Shown here one piece after another: positions 42,904 through 53,837 of a stretch of DNA of 64,000 bases. The notes below the pieces were generated by a model. It saw only the letters and a list, made by a program, of their open reading frames with translations. It was not told the DNA's origin and did no database searches. This DNA is from Gonatopus flavifemur. Its lineage: Eukaryota; Arthropoda; Insecta; Hymenoptera; Dryinidae. The translations under genes and the position numbers were made by a program. The stretch's first letter is position 1, and every line of letters starts with the position of its first letter. The stretch spans positions 2,582,501-2,646,500 of the forward strand of contig JAFFJZ010000013.1 of assembly GCA_018340375.1 (NCBI GenBank), in the 5' to 3' direction.

Positions 42904-44222
42904 TCACGTTCATATTATTTCCTAACAAGAGCAGGCATAATTTTTTTACTTAATTACTGGTTGACAATGAATATTAATATAATAATATGAAAATTTCTTT
43001 ACAAATATCATGAAAGTTTGTTCTTGCTGCTTGAAACTTCTTGAAATTCTCATTCAGAGAATTCCAGATCATTATAGGGGAACCAAGAGTTTAATTTTTA
43101 TACATACCTTCTGAATCATCTTGGGAAAATATTTGTATTAGAGCGTAAAAGCGGGAAACAATTTTTCTTCTTGTTCTGAATAATATCTGACACACACAGC
43201 CAAAGTTTTGACACAAGATATATTCTGTAGATTTGTCTATGAGAACGCTGAATTTGTTGATCTCTGAATATTCAATCAATTCTTCGTAATAATTTTTAGC
43301 AATCACATTTTTCGTAATCAAAGTAGCTTTGGTCCGATTGAGAGATATGGATTTTGCGATGTTGGAGTCCAAGAAACAGTTTTTAATCAAAGGAATTAGA
43401 TGCTCCACAGTTGAAAAAGGGAGTTTGTGTTCTGCTAAAAACGCACATAATTTTATTCCTGTACTTTTTATATTTTGTGCGAATGACCTATCTGTTAAAC
43501 ACTCAGTTATCTGTTTTTGATTGATACTGATTCCTTTGGATCTGGATGTGTGCTTGGAACCATTGGTATGTCTCTTTATAACTGCGATTTCAGCAGTAAA
43601 TTCCGCATTGCACCATATGCATTGTGCACGATACGGATTACCTAATAAAAATTGTATATTTTTGAGAAATTTCATATCCACATCTAAATAGAATAATAAT
43701 TCAATTACCAAAAGTAATATTGATATGATGAGTTCCAAATTATTGTGTTTGAAATTTCAGAAATCTATCCACAGTATAATGATGAAATTCACCCACTACA
43801 GATTTGTGAAAAATGGAATCAGGTTATGATCGTAAGAAACAATCAGTATCACAATTCGAAGAACTCAATACGTCATTTTTCACCATCTTTAGCAGTATGA
43901 TGAACATATCGATGAACAACCTACCTTTGATTGGTTTTAACCAAGTTCTGTGATGTAGTTCCCATTGTTTCCTATATTGCTGTCTTCTATGTGTGTGATT
44001 TGTACCATGACGAGGTTTTTGAGATTTTTTTCTCTCTGGCGTACTTTTATCGCTTGAGGTACTTGAATTTTCGTCAATTATAAAATTTTCTTATCGATGA
44101 AAATGTTGAATGCTTCTAGTGAATCGTTTAAGTGATTCAAATGAGGGATTCAACGTATCTTATGTATCTGTAATACCTGCTACACAAGCACGGAAACGTG
44201 AACGTGAGAAACGAAGGAAGGC

Positions 44223-44288
44223 ACGGTTTCTGCGCAATCGTTCTTACGCCTCTACATGTAAACGTAAGAACGGATGCGCAGAAACCGT
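44223..44288. repeat. Near-perfect 66-bp hairpin
   Basis: Arms ACGGTTTCTGCGCAATCG-TTCTTACG and its complement pair over 26 bases with one mismatch, around a 14-base loop (CCTCTACATGTAAA). GC-richer than its surroundings. Possibly a tiny MITE or a hairpin RNA. Confidence 0.7.
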
Positions 44289-44299
44289 ATACTAGATCT

Positions 44300-44703
44300 G
44301 CACAGCCTTCCATTTCTTATGTTCATTATGATTGCTGTTCTACCGGATTTGAATCAGAATTGAACCAAGGGGAATGAACCCCTGTGAACTTAGCCGGCGA
44401 CTTTGAGGAAAAATTTTTTTTTCCATGCCAAAATGTAGTCCATCGTTTGTACCCCAATGTACCGTAACGATTTTTGTTTGTACCCTGAAGGAAAATAAGT
44501 TATAGGGGGTTGAGAAAAAAGTTTGCCGGCGACTTTTTCCGATTTCAATGATCTTGGACTCATTGGAAAGAGGATGACGCGTAGATGTTCGTACCGATGA
44601 GGATTTTTGATTTTACCCCCAGGGAAAAAAGTTAGGGGCGATATTCCCGTTTTGAAGAGAGATGGAATAAGTTTTACTGCGGAATCCGATTCTGGGGTGG
44701 GCG
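44300..44703. other. Repeat-like non-coding flank of Transib copy 2
   Basis: Contains CCGGCGACTTT twice (about 44394 and 44524) and several near-repeated phrases (GTTTGTACC, AAAAAAGTT), suggesting a degenerate repeat. It stops abruptly at the Transib end and does not continue beyond 50360. Confidence 0.4.
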
Positions 44704-45301
44704 CACAGTGGGGCCAAATGCCAAAAAGCTGGCCAAAACCCCAAAAATGAAGTTTGTAGTTGAGGATATTTGACCCTTGGGATAAGTAAGGTGATGTCCC
44801 AAGTATTGGAATTCTGATATAAGAAGATCTGATCCCCTCCCCCTGCCCTTGTGTACCAGTTGCAAAATACCCTCCTTGAAGTATAATCCGCGTGATTGAA
44901 AGACAGTAAAATAACGAGCATGTTCAAAAAGACGCTGTGTCTCGAAAAATGAACCGATTTAACTTTTCCAAATTGGAGTCTATTACTGAAACTATGTAGA
45001 ATAGACTAAAAATTAAGAGAATATCAATTTGATGAGTGGAAAATACTGACAGAGCAATGATTGGATGTAATTTCTATATCTATAAATGAGAAAATGTGTT
45101 TGGTTTTTGAAGCAATAGTAGAGGATTACGCAAAATTACGTCGTTTAACTTATTGGAGGTGGTAGATGGGACTCTTACCTAGACATCAGAAAAAAGAACG
45201 GCTGCCCATGTCTGCCCCTAAGCAATTCCGCCATGTTTTTGTGCAGGAAATCACAAAAAATTATACGGATTGATGAGGAGTCCTTAGATCCGTCTGAAAC
45301 T

Positions 45302-45740
45302 TGATATGCAGAAGTTTGTGGGGTCGCTGATTATGAATCCGTTGTCTTCATTTCGGAATTCAAAATGGCGGATCCAATATGTCGGACGAAAATTGAAAGA
45401 AATCATCGGATTTTCTTCAAATTCGTTACCCAGGGGTTTCTGAGGTCGCTGGTTACGAATCCGTTGTTTGAATTTCAAAATTCAAAATGGCGGATCCGAT
45501 ATGGCGGATGAAAATTGAAAAAATCATCGGATTGCCTTCAAACTCGGTACCCTGAGGTTTTTAAGGTCGCTGATTCCGAATCCGGTGTCTGAATTCCGGA
45601 ATTCAGAATGGCGGATCCAGTTTGGCAGAAAAAAATTGAAAAAATCATCAGATTTCCTTCAAACTCGCCATCCAGGGTTTTGTGGGGTCATTGATTACGA
45701 ATCAGTTGTCAAATTCCAAGAATCAAAAATAGCGTATCTA
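45302..45740. repeat. Transib copy 2 left subterminal array
   Basis: Counterpart of 26362-26800, with the same ~125-bp units and only minor substitutions. Confidence 0.85.
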
Positions 45741-46626
45741 ATACGGTGGACACAAAACTCAGAATTCAGTAGATTCGCTTTAAATTTCATCTCAACGGTA
45801 GTATGTGTTTTATTTCCAGTGTACATTTGCTGCACGAGGAAAACTGTATGAGATTGATTACCATTCGTTTTTCTCCTCATCGCGGGCTTAGGGTACACAA
45901 AGGCCAGGAATTATTGATATTTAGGAAGATGATGGACCATTGAGAGAAAAACAGTATTGCTGGAGAATATTCGTAGTGAATTTACTATGAGTTGATGAAT
46001 TCACTATGGGAAATGACAATAAAACTACATTTAGTATTATTACTACGAATTTTTGGTAACTTCACTGCTAACATTCTCCAGCGATGCTCTTTTTCCCCAA
46101 AGTGACCGTCATTTTCCTAAATGTTTATAAATGTTATTCAAGTATTGATATCCCTTTTCTTTTCGTGAACTGAATCATGACTCGCGATTTGGTGATCGTT
46201 CTTATGTTAACCAATCGTTCCCATGGCAACGTAAATAGTTGGTTGTAATCGCTCCGATTTCAAATGGTGCTTATCACAATTGTGCAATAGCTGTCACCGA
46301 ATTCTTACTCTTGCTAGTAATCGTTACCGTAAACTTCTTTCCGCGTGCAAGTTTGGAGCTTGGTGAATATTTTTCGTTTTTTAAAATCATTCAATGTTAA
46401 CATACAATTCCAAATGAGATGGATTCCGCTGCCATAGGTGAGTGTTTCAACAACCTATATTTTCATAGTAGTTTAATTTGAACAGTTGACTGCAAAAAAA
46501 ATTAGCTTGAGAGGGTTGAATCCAACCCAAGAAAATTAGGAAAATTTTTAGAAACACATGGGGGTTCTGTAGCGAATTTTATCGAATTCTACAACGTTTG
46601 TGGATTTCAAAGATGATTCAATATCT

Positions 46627-49126
46627 ATGACTCGGAGAGAGATGTACAATATTTTAAGGAGCAGTCCTCTACCTACGTTGGATGAAAAGTCCACTTCCCT
46701 TCAAGGAAAAATCATCGAGATAACGTGTTGTCCGGATAACAAAACTACAGAGATCTCTAACCTTTTATCTACTTGCAAATGTGTATTCAAAAAGAGATGG
46801 GAATCTTCTCAAAGGACCGAAGAACGATTTCTCAAAAATAATGAAGAATGGTTAAAACGAGAGGTAGTGTTTTGTACTTTCAGGAATCCCCATTCTGTAA
46901 CTGTTCACACGCCAGTGTGAAGACCTCTTGTTGAATTCAACGAATGTTCAGAAAGAACGAAACGTAGGAAAACGGAGAATATCAGAGTAAATACTCCTAT
47001 CTCAGAGCTGTCTTACGCCACACAAATGTGTTTGAGAGCGTCTGGACAGATCGAAGCCGCAAAAATTGTAAAGGATGTTACATCTTCTGATCCTGAGCTT
47101 GTCAAAATGTATATGAAAGGTTATCAAACTTTCAAGCGAAATGAGCCAAAGATGTTGGATGATGAAGATGCTCTAGCTCTCCTAGTAGATGCCGAGCTCT
47201 CAAAACATCAGTACTGCTTATTGCGTGAAGCTGATCCGCAGAAATTTCCACCTTATAAAAGAATTCAACTGGCCAAACGCATGTGTTTCCCTGACGAGGA
47301 ATTTATTCAAATAACAGAAACCTGCGCTGTTGTGCAACTACGAGCACTTCTTGATCACACAGCTACACGTATTTTAAAGCTACAGAATTCGGTTTTGTCA
47401 ACTTTATCTGATGAAGAGTTACAAAACCTGGTACTTATTTCCAAATGGGGGTTTGATGGGAGCTCTGGTCACTCCTCATACAAGCAAGCATATCAAAGTT
47501 CGGAAGCTAGTGATTCCGCTGTGTTCATTACTTCACTCGTGCCTCCCCGCCTACACTGCAATTCAAAAATAATTTGGCAGAATCCAAGGCCATCATCAAC
47601 CAGATTTTGTAGGCCAATCAAAATAGAGTTTATGAAAGAATCAACTGGAGTTTCGGTTGCAGAGAAGCTACGGGTTGATAATGAAATAGAAAATCTGAGG
47701 GCTACTTCTTTCAGAACTGATGAAAAACATGTTTCAGTGAAACATGAGATGATTTTTTCTATGGTGGACGGGAAGGTATGCAATGCCATAACTGAGACAA
47801 CCTATACCCAGAAGTGCTATATATGTGGTGCCACATCTAAGGAATTCAACAAAATTGATGATATAGTATCTAGGCCGGTCAAAACCGAAAACCTCCAGTT
47901 TGGTTTGTCTTGTCTACACGGCTGGATACGATTTTTTGAGGGCCTCCTGTATTTGTCTTATAAGCTACCTATTCAGAAGTGGCAAGCACGAAAACAAGAT
48001 AAAGCTTTGGTGGAAGAACGAAAAAAGGTTGTACAGAAAAGTTTTGAAGAAAAATGTGGCCTCATTGTCGATGTTCCTGAGCCAGGGTTTGGGAACTCAA
48101 ATGATGGGAATACCGCTAGGCGATTTTTCGCACAACCCGAAGTTTCTGCCGAAATCACAGGGGTGGATGTCAACCTAATACAACGACTTCATGTAGTATC
48201 AGCTACCGTTTCAAGTGACCATGAAATAGACGTTGAAAAGTTTCGGAGTTACGCTTTAGACACGGCACGCTACTACGCGACAAAATATCCGTGGTACCCA
48301 ATGTCACCTACGATGCACAAGTTTTTGATCCACGGACCTGAAATCATTGCATCTGCTCTTCTACCTATAGGCCAATTGACTGAGGAAGCACAAGAGGCTC
48401 GTAACAAAGATTTCGAAAGGTGAAAATGATGTATATCACTTAATAATAGTCTATATTTGTCACAGTGGACTCGACACTTTGAAGGGAAAAATTTGACTTC
48501 TCAAGTACTGCAATCAGTTTGATACATTGCACAATACGTTCTTTACTACTAGGCAAACTATATATTTATGGTGACCACGAGAATATATGTTCGCGAAGAT
48601 TGTTTTGTTCTGGTAAGGAATTCGGGGAATTATGAATATTTATATACTTTTTTTATTAATAAGCCACATTGTTCATCCTCTGGGAACATAAATTCATAGA
48701 CTAGAAAACAATTTTGAGAATCAAGTAAACTTATGAATTAGAGGATTTATTCAAAACTTTATACTGATGACCCCAAAGTGCAGCTGCTTTTTGTTTTTCC
48801 TTGATTTTGCTTGTCATGTTGAGATCAAAAGCTTTAACGGTGTCGATGAATACATAATTATATTCAAATTTCTTAACAACATTCATCTCCAAAGGTACCG
48901 AGAGCATCACTCCAGGAAATGCAGTAGAGAAAAAACGAATGAGGACATTTTTAAATGGTTTCTTCCGAGTTCTGATCCAATGTTATCGAGTAAAAGACAG
49001 TTGCCCAAGAAAAAACTAAACTTTCTCCCTAGAGACGTGTTAAGCCTGATCAAAACTCCGGATATACTTGATAAAGACAACGTAACTTTCCCATTATCTT
49101 CCTCTGAGAGTGGAGAAGAAGACTGA
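46627..49126 (+). pseudogene. Transib transposase, copy 2, nonsense-mutated
   Basis: Same gene as at 27691-30189. The frame is cut by TGA at 46918-46920, where copy 1 has GGA preceded by CAAGAG; here the bases CCAGTG precede the stop. After it the frame stays open to 48419, and exon B runs from 48895 to 49126 after a 475-base intron. All catalytic and zinc residues seen in copy 1 are still present, and the C-terminus at the splice reads NKDFE-R-YREHHSRK, closer to what is expected of the family than the KGFK-R-CREHH of copy 1. Inactivation is recent. Confidence 0.9.
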
Positions 49127-49379
49127 TCTGAGTAAAAAAAGTGTGGCAAAAGTAAAAACCATTACGATTTCAGTTTTTTATATTATTGTATATATTGTGA
49201 ATGTATATATCTTTCGATTTAACACATTTGGTGTGTTAATATCATCCGATAATTATATTAATAATGATTCAATGTTGGAAATAATAATAATGATGATCAT
49301 AATAGGAACAACAAAATGGGCCGTTCAGTTCTTGTTAATCATTAAGTTATGAATGAACTTTTGATTTTTGGCATCAGCC

Positions 49380-50340
49380 ATCCTGAATTCCGGAATTCCG
49401 ACAACGGATTCGAGATCAGCGATCCCGAAAACCCCTGGGTACCGAGTTTGAAGGGAATCCGATGATTTTTACAATTTTCGTCCGCTATATTGGGTCCGTT
49501 ATTTTGAATTTTGAATTTCAGACCGTGGATTCGTACTCAGCGACCACAGAAACCCCTGAGTACCGAGTTTGAAGAAAATGCGATGATTTTCTTAATTTTT
49601 GTCCATCATATTGGATCCGCCATTCTGAATTTCAAAATTTTGACAACGGATTCGTAATTGGTGACCCCAAAAACTCCTGGATGCCGAGTTTGAAGAAAAT
49701 CCGATGATCTTCTCGATTTTATTCCACCATATTGGATCCGCCATTCTGAATTTCGAAATTCAGACAACGGATTTGTAATCAGCGACCCGAAAAATCTCTG
49801 GGTAGCCGATTTGAAAAGAATCCGATGATTTTTTCAATTTTCGTCCGCCATATTGGATTCGTCATTCTGAATTTGGGAACTCAGACAGCGGATCCGTAAT
49901 CAGCGACCTCGAAAACCCCTGATCACCAAATTTGAAAAAAATCCGATGATTACTTCCAATTTTCGTCCACCATATTGGATCCGCCATTTCGAATTCCGAA
50001 ATGAGAACAACGGATCCGTAATCAGCGACCCCAAAAACCGTCGGGTACCCAATTTGAGGAGAATCCGATGATTTTTAAAATTGTCGTCCGCCATATTGGA
50101 TTCGCCATTTTGAATTTTGGAACTCAAACAGCAGACTCGTAATCAGCGACCCCAAAAACTCCTGATCACCAAGTTTTAAGATAATCCGATGGTTTCTTTC
50201 AATTTTCGTCCGCCATATTGGATCCGCCATTTCGAATTTCGAAATTCTGACAACGGATTCGTAATGAGTGACCCCATAAACTTCCCGAGTATGAAGTCGC
50301 AAGCGAATTTGAGAGCCCCTTATAATTTTGTCCAGCTTTT
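49380..50340. repeat. Transib copy 2 right subterminal array
   Basis: Counterpart of 30430-31330, about eight units in mirror orientation to the left array; one unit is slightly longer than in copy 1. Confidence 0.85.
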
Positions 50341-50360
50341 TGGCATTTGGCCCCACTGTG

Positions 50361-51485
50361 CGTCGATGCGGAACACGTGGCGCGGTCGATGAAGATTTTA
50401 TAATCCAACTTTCTGTTTACATATTAATACATTTCCATGGACATCTTCATGGTAGATGAATGAAAGTCTACATACCGGAATCACACTAAGATACGATTTT
50501 TGAAGTGTGAACTTCTTTGATGTACACTTGAAGTTCACCAAGTTTACAGTGACTAAGGGTAGGTAATAAAATGAATTCTGTATACCAAAATTACATTGAG
50601 ATTATATTTCACACTGAGAGGGAAGTTTACTTATATTAAATGAATATATTTATTTGACGTCTGTTCAAGAATATTCATTAATTATGAATAAATATGGTAA
50701 TTGTCAATGAATATCATAGTTGGCATACATACGATTGATTTTATGTGACATTCAGAACAAACAAATCGTTCATTTAGTCCATTTATTTCATGTGAATGAT
50801 ATTATTTTCCCCTCAAGTAATAAACGATTCCTAATTTACAAATAGACGGTTTGATGAGTACAAGATTTTCATTAGATAAATACTAGTAAACTAAGAATAT
50901 GAAGAAAAGAATGGTTGATTGACTCAAATTTCAAATTGAATTTCAACGCAATAATTCAGTTTCCCAATGTGTATACGATTCTCCCCTCTCAAACACAGAT
51001 TTGTTGATAATTAAGAAATTTGATTTGACATGAACACCTTGAATTTGATTCGACTCTCGATCTATATTGCAGCAGAATATATAGTTCAGCTTCTTGTTAG
51101 AGTGTGTTCAATGATCGTTAGGTCGAAAAATACATGTATTATTTATAATCGTGAGAGAGTGAGAGAATATGAGAGACAGTCTTGTAGGCTGAATTTTCCT
51201 ACAAAATTATTGAAATATTTCACCATAACTTTCCATTCAGTTTGTTCAACTTCATCATCACTGTTAGAAAATTTCTTGAATTTAATATAAGAATTCTTAT
51301 GAAATTTCATAAGTGCATTCCAAAATCAGTAATATTCTGGGATTTACACCTTTTTTTACGCAATTTCACTTCTTCATGAATTTTTTGTGATAGAATCCTA
51401 TTACATGTATGATGTCATGACGTCAGCATATGTGATATCTAAAACCACATCGTATTTCTCAATCGGTTTTTTCAATCGTGATTTA
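50361..51485. other. Non-coding
   Basis: No gene I can support. An 86-codon frame (51030-51290, plus) has no recognisable motif. Confidence 0.4.
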
Positions 51486-51570
51486 GTCAAGGTGGTTGAA
51501 GCGTTAGGTCGTAATAGGTTAGGTTAGGTTAGGTGGGAAAGTAGGTTCGATTCCCCGTTAGGTCCCAAAA
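51486..51570 (+). other. tRNA-like SINE fragment with a (TTAGG)n run
   Basis: GGTTCGATTCC at 51544-51554 is a perfect pol III B box, and GTGGTTGAAGCGTTAGG near 51492 resembles an A box. Between them lies about four copies of GGTTA, the insect telomere motif TTAGG. The sequence cannot form a normal tRNA. A tRNA-derived SINE or pseudogene that gained the pentamer repeat is the best reading. Confidence 0.4.
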
Positions 51571-52146
51571 CTTTGTGCTTCAATTGCTCTACTTACATTG
51601 ATGATTACAAACTCACTTTAGAGGCATCTCGAGAACATGAAATTCACGAAGCGTGAAGAAATTTGGTGATAAATCAAATTTCCAATCTGAATTTTTTCTG
51701 TATTTTGGCAAAAATTCGTAACAGTTATTGAATTGAATACACAATTTCCATTATAAAATACATTGTTGAATCTAATAATAATATTCTGTAAAAAATTTTA
51801 TAATAATTATCATTAAACTTAAGACATATTTTTCTAACAGTGATAATATTCTCCCGCATAATTCATCATTTCATTTGATTAATTCCAGAGTGTTATTCCA
51901 ATTTTGTTTGATTTGACTTATTTTCTCGCGAATATTCAAAGCAAATTATGCGACAATTTTCTCAACCTCATATCACATTCAGGCAATCTAATAATGCTTT
52001 GATGTACATTCCCAAGTTTTGGAGTGATAAAACAGAAATTTCGCACAAAAACACCGTTTGTTAATAGTTAACAAATATGGATTTGATACAAAAGATGATC
52101 TCAAATATGACGCTGGATGATAACAAGTCAATATTTATTTCCCCTT
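51571..52146. other. Non-coding, AT-rich
   Basis: No feature seen up to the left terminal repeat of the next transposon. Confidence 0.4.
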
Positions 52147-52936
52147 ACGGAAAAAATGAAACACGACTGGTTACTGTGTTACACAAGAATAAGCAAAACA
52201 TATGTGAAAAAATTCTCAACATATCACTAGTTCATGTTATTGTGAGAATGAGTAGTTTCCCCATGAGACTGAGAATCTTTCAACACAGTAACCATTCCTA
52301 TGTTGAACATTACATTGAAAACATGACTGGTTATCATGATTACAGTTACCGTTCACTTTCAAGATAATATAGATTCTCTTCAGCAGCAGCACCCTTGCTA
52401 TATAAAACATATACAAGTGCTGTGTCTGAAAACGAAGGAATCACATGATGAACATTCCCCATTCCAGTCTAGCACAGTAACCATTCATGTGCTGGATGAG
52501 AACTGCCGCTGTGACTCACACGACCACTAATGTATGTACAATGGAAGCGAGAGCGCCCCGAATTTCACATCGCTTCTTGTATACCCATAAACCATACTGT
52601 ATGCTCTATGCTTGTAACACGTTTCTCAGTTGAATATGATAGCAGCGACGCGTATTGAGAAGTTTTGGTATTTTCGAAATGGATATCGCAATGAATATGG
52701 TTCATGGGTATACAAGAAGCGATGTGAAATTCGGGGTGCTCTCGCTTCCATTGTACATACATTAGTGATCGTTAGACCGGAGCGAAAAACAAAAAAGTTT
52801 TCAAATGGAATCGTAATAGTGCGGAAAAGTTGCTACTCGTTAACACAAACACAGGGAAAAAAAATTTTTGAAATCGGACAATATCTTCCGTTCGCGCATC
52901 GCGTTCAAAATTTTTCCGAATTTGAACAAAAATTTA
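52147..52936. repeat. Left terminal inverted repeat with nested palindrome
   Basis: Reverse complement of 56577-57367. Inside (about 52527-52772) lies a palindrome in which ACTAATGTATGTACAATGG and TATACCCATAAACCAT return inverted. Small frames here (52077-52367, 52336-52530, 52630-53082) reappear in the right TIR and are not considered genes. Confidence 0.88.
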
Positions 52937-53837
52937 ACAAATATGCACAAAATTGCAGAAGAGGTATATGCTGTCCAATTGAGCCCATTTTTTTTGTATT
53001 TAACATGGCTTCGAGGCATAGAATGAGGGAAAAATGCCACACAACCCTCCTCTACCTCTTTCCAACCCCTTCGAAGGGGTGATAATGGACAATTTCCGTT
53101 AAAAATAGCTTGTATTACAGGAGGTACAAATGGTGACCCATCGACCTGATTTTTCGTACATTAGATGTTTTGAGGCGCGAAGTGGAAAAAATTATTCTCT
53201 ACCTCCTCTCTGCATGTTCCCCCCAAGGGGGAGGGGGGCTCTGTCCCGACTACACGAGCTAAAATAGGAATTGCAGATATTTGGCAAAATTTCCTTGTAG
53301 AACGCGTTACGTTTTGTTTTGATTGCCATCCGTTCAGTCGGCGTCTCGGCTTTGTTCCCCACTCCCTTCTTCTCGACTCTGGGATTCCAAGAAACGGACC
53401 GTATGAGCGAGGAAGCACTCTACTGGTCACTGGAAGTATATGATTATCTGGCTTGTTGCATAGCAAAGGAGCGCTTCTCGGACTGAAAACTTTTTTTATC
53501 AGCGTTGTTCATAATTTCATAGCCTGCATTAGATCACGATCACATCGATCACCAATTTCATTTCATGTATGTTATTAAATCGGATGATCATATAATTCAC
53601 TGGCTTGTCGCAGAACATTCTTCGCTAATGTTAATTAAATCTAATTATATCTAGGATGTTTAGTGCATCAGGTTGACGTGGAAATATTCATATTAGAACG
53701 AACCAATCTAACAATATTGGATTGTCTTTGAGTGACGAATATAATTTCGAGAATTTATTAAAATTTCAAGAATTTTTAAACAATAATACGAATCTTACAA
53801 TATCAGGTGTGACCAATCACCTCTCTTGATCTTGATT
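52937..53837. other. Internal 5' region of the 5.2-kb transposon
   Basis: Non-coding sequence between left TIR and the gene. It contains a further short pair mirrored near the 3' side (TTTTTCGTACATTAG near 53150 and TTATGTACGAAAAATC near 56348, plus CCCCTTCGAAGGGGT and CCCCTTCGAGGGGC), that is, subterminal inverted repeats. The promoter is expected here; no clear TATA box seen. Confidence 0.5.

Larger units (their letters stand above)
38109..44089 (-). pseudogene. hAT-family transposase gene (BED finger, spliced), decayed
   Basis: Three exons on the minus strand: about 44089-43925 (ends AAAG, donor GTAGG), 43641-43108 (starts GNPYRAQCIWC, donor GTATGT) and from 39554 (acceptor TTTCAG) to the stop at 38109. 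Exon 1 to 2 gives TWLKPIK then GNPYRAQC, with a BED-like zinc finger (C-x2-C and two histidines in RHTNGSKH). Catalytic landmarks are FSVLIDKST, then ASDRCNAMMG with the CICHSLHLC motif, and the C-terminal dimerisation segment SCPHSNATVERIFSEV. Exon 3 has frameshifts near 39265 and 39190, an in-frame TGA at 38960-38962 and another frameshift near 38760. It is dead. Whether it was a transposon or a domesticated hAT-derived gene is not decided; no TIRs were found. Confidence 0.8.
44704..50360 (+). mobile_element. Transib DNA transposon, copy 2, inactive
   Basis: A 5657-bp near-duplicate of 25764-31409. Both ends have a perfect CACAGTG heptamer. The five bases outside are GGGCG on the left and CGTCG on the right, so no target duplication is present, unlike copy 1. 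Layout, intron and subterminal arrays are the same. The transposase has a nonsense codon. Confidence 0.92.
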
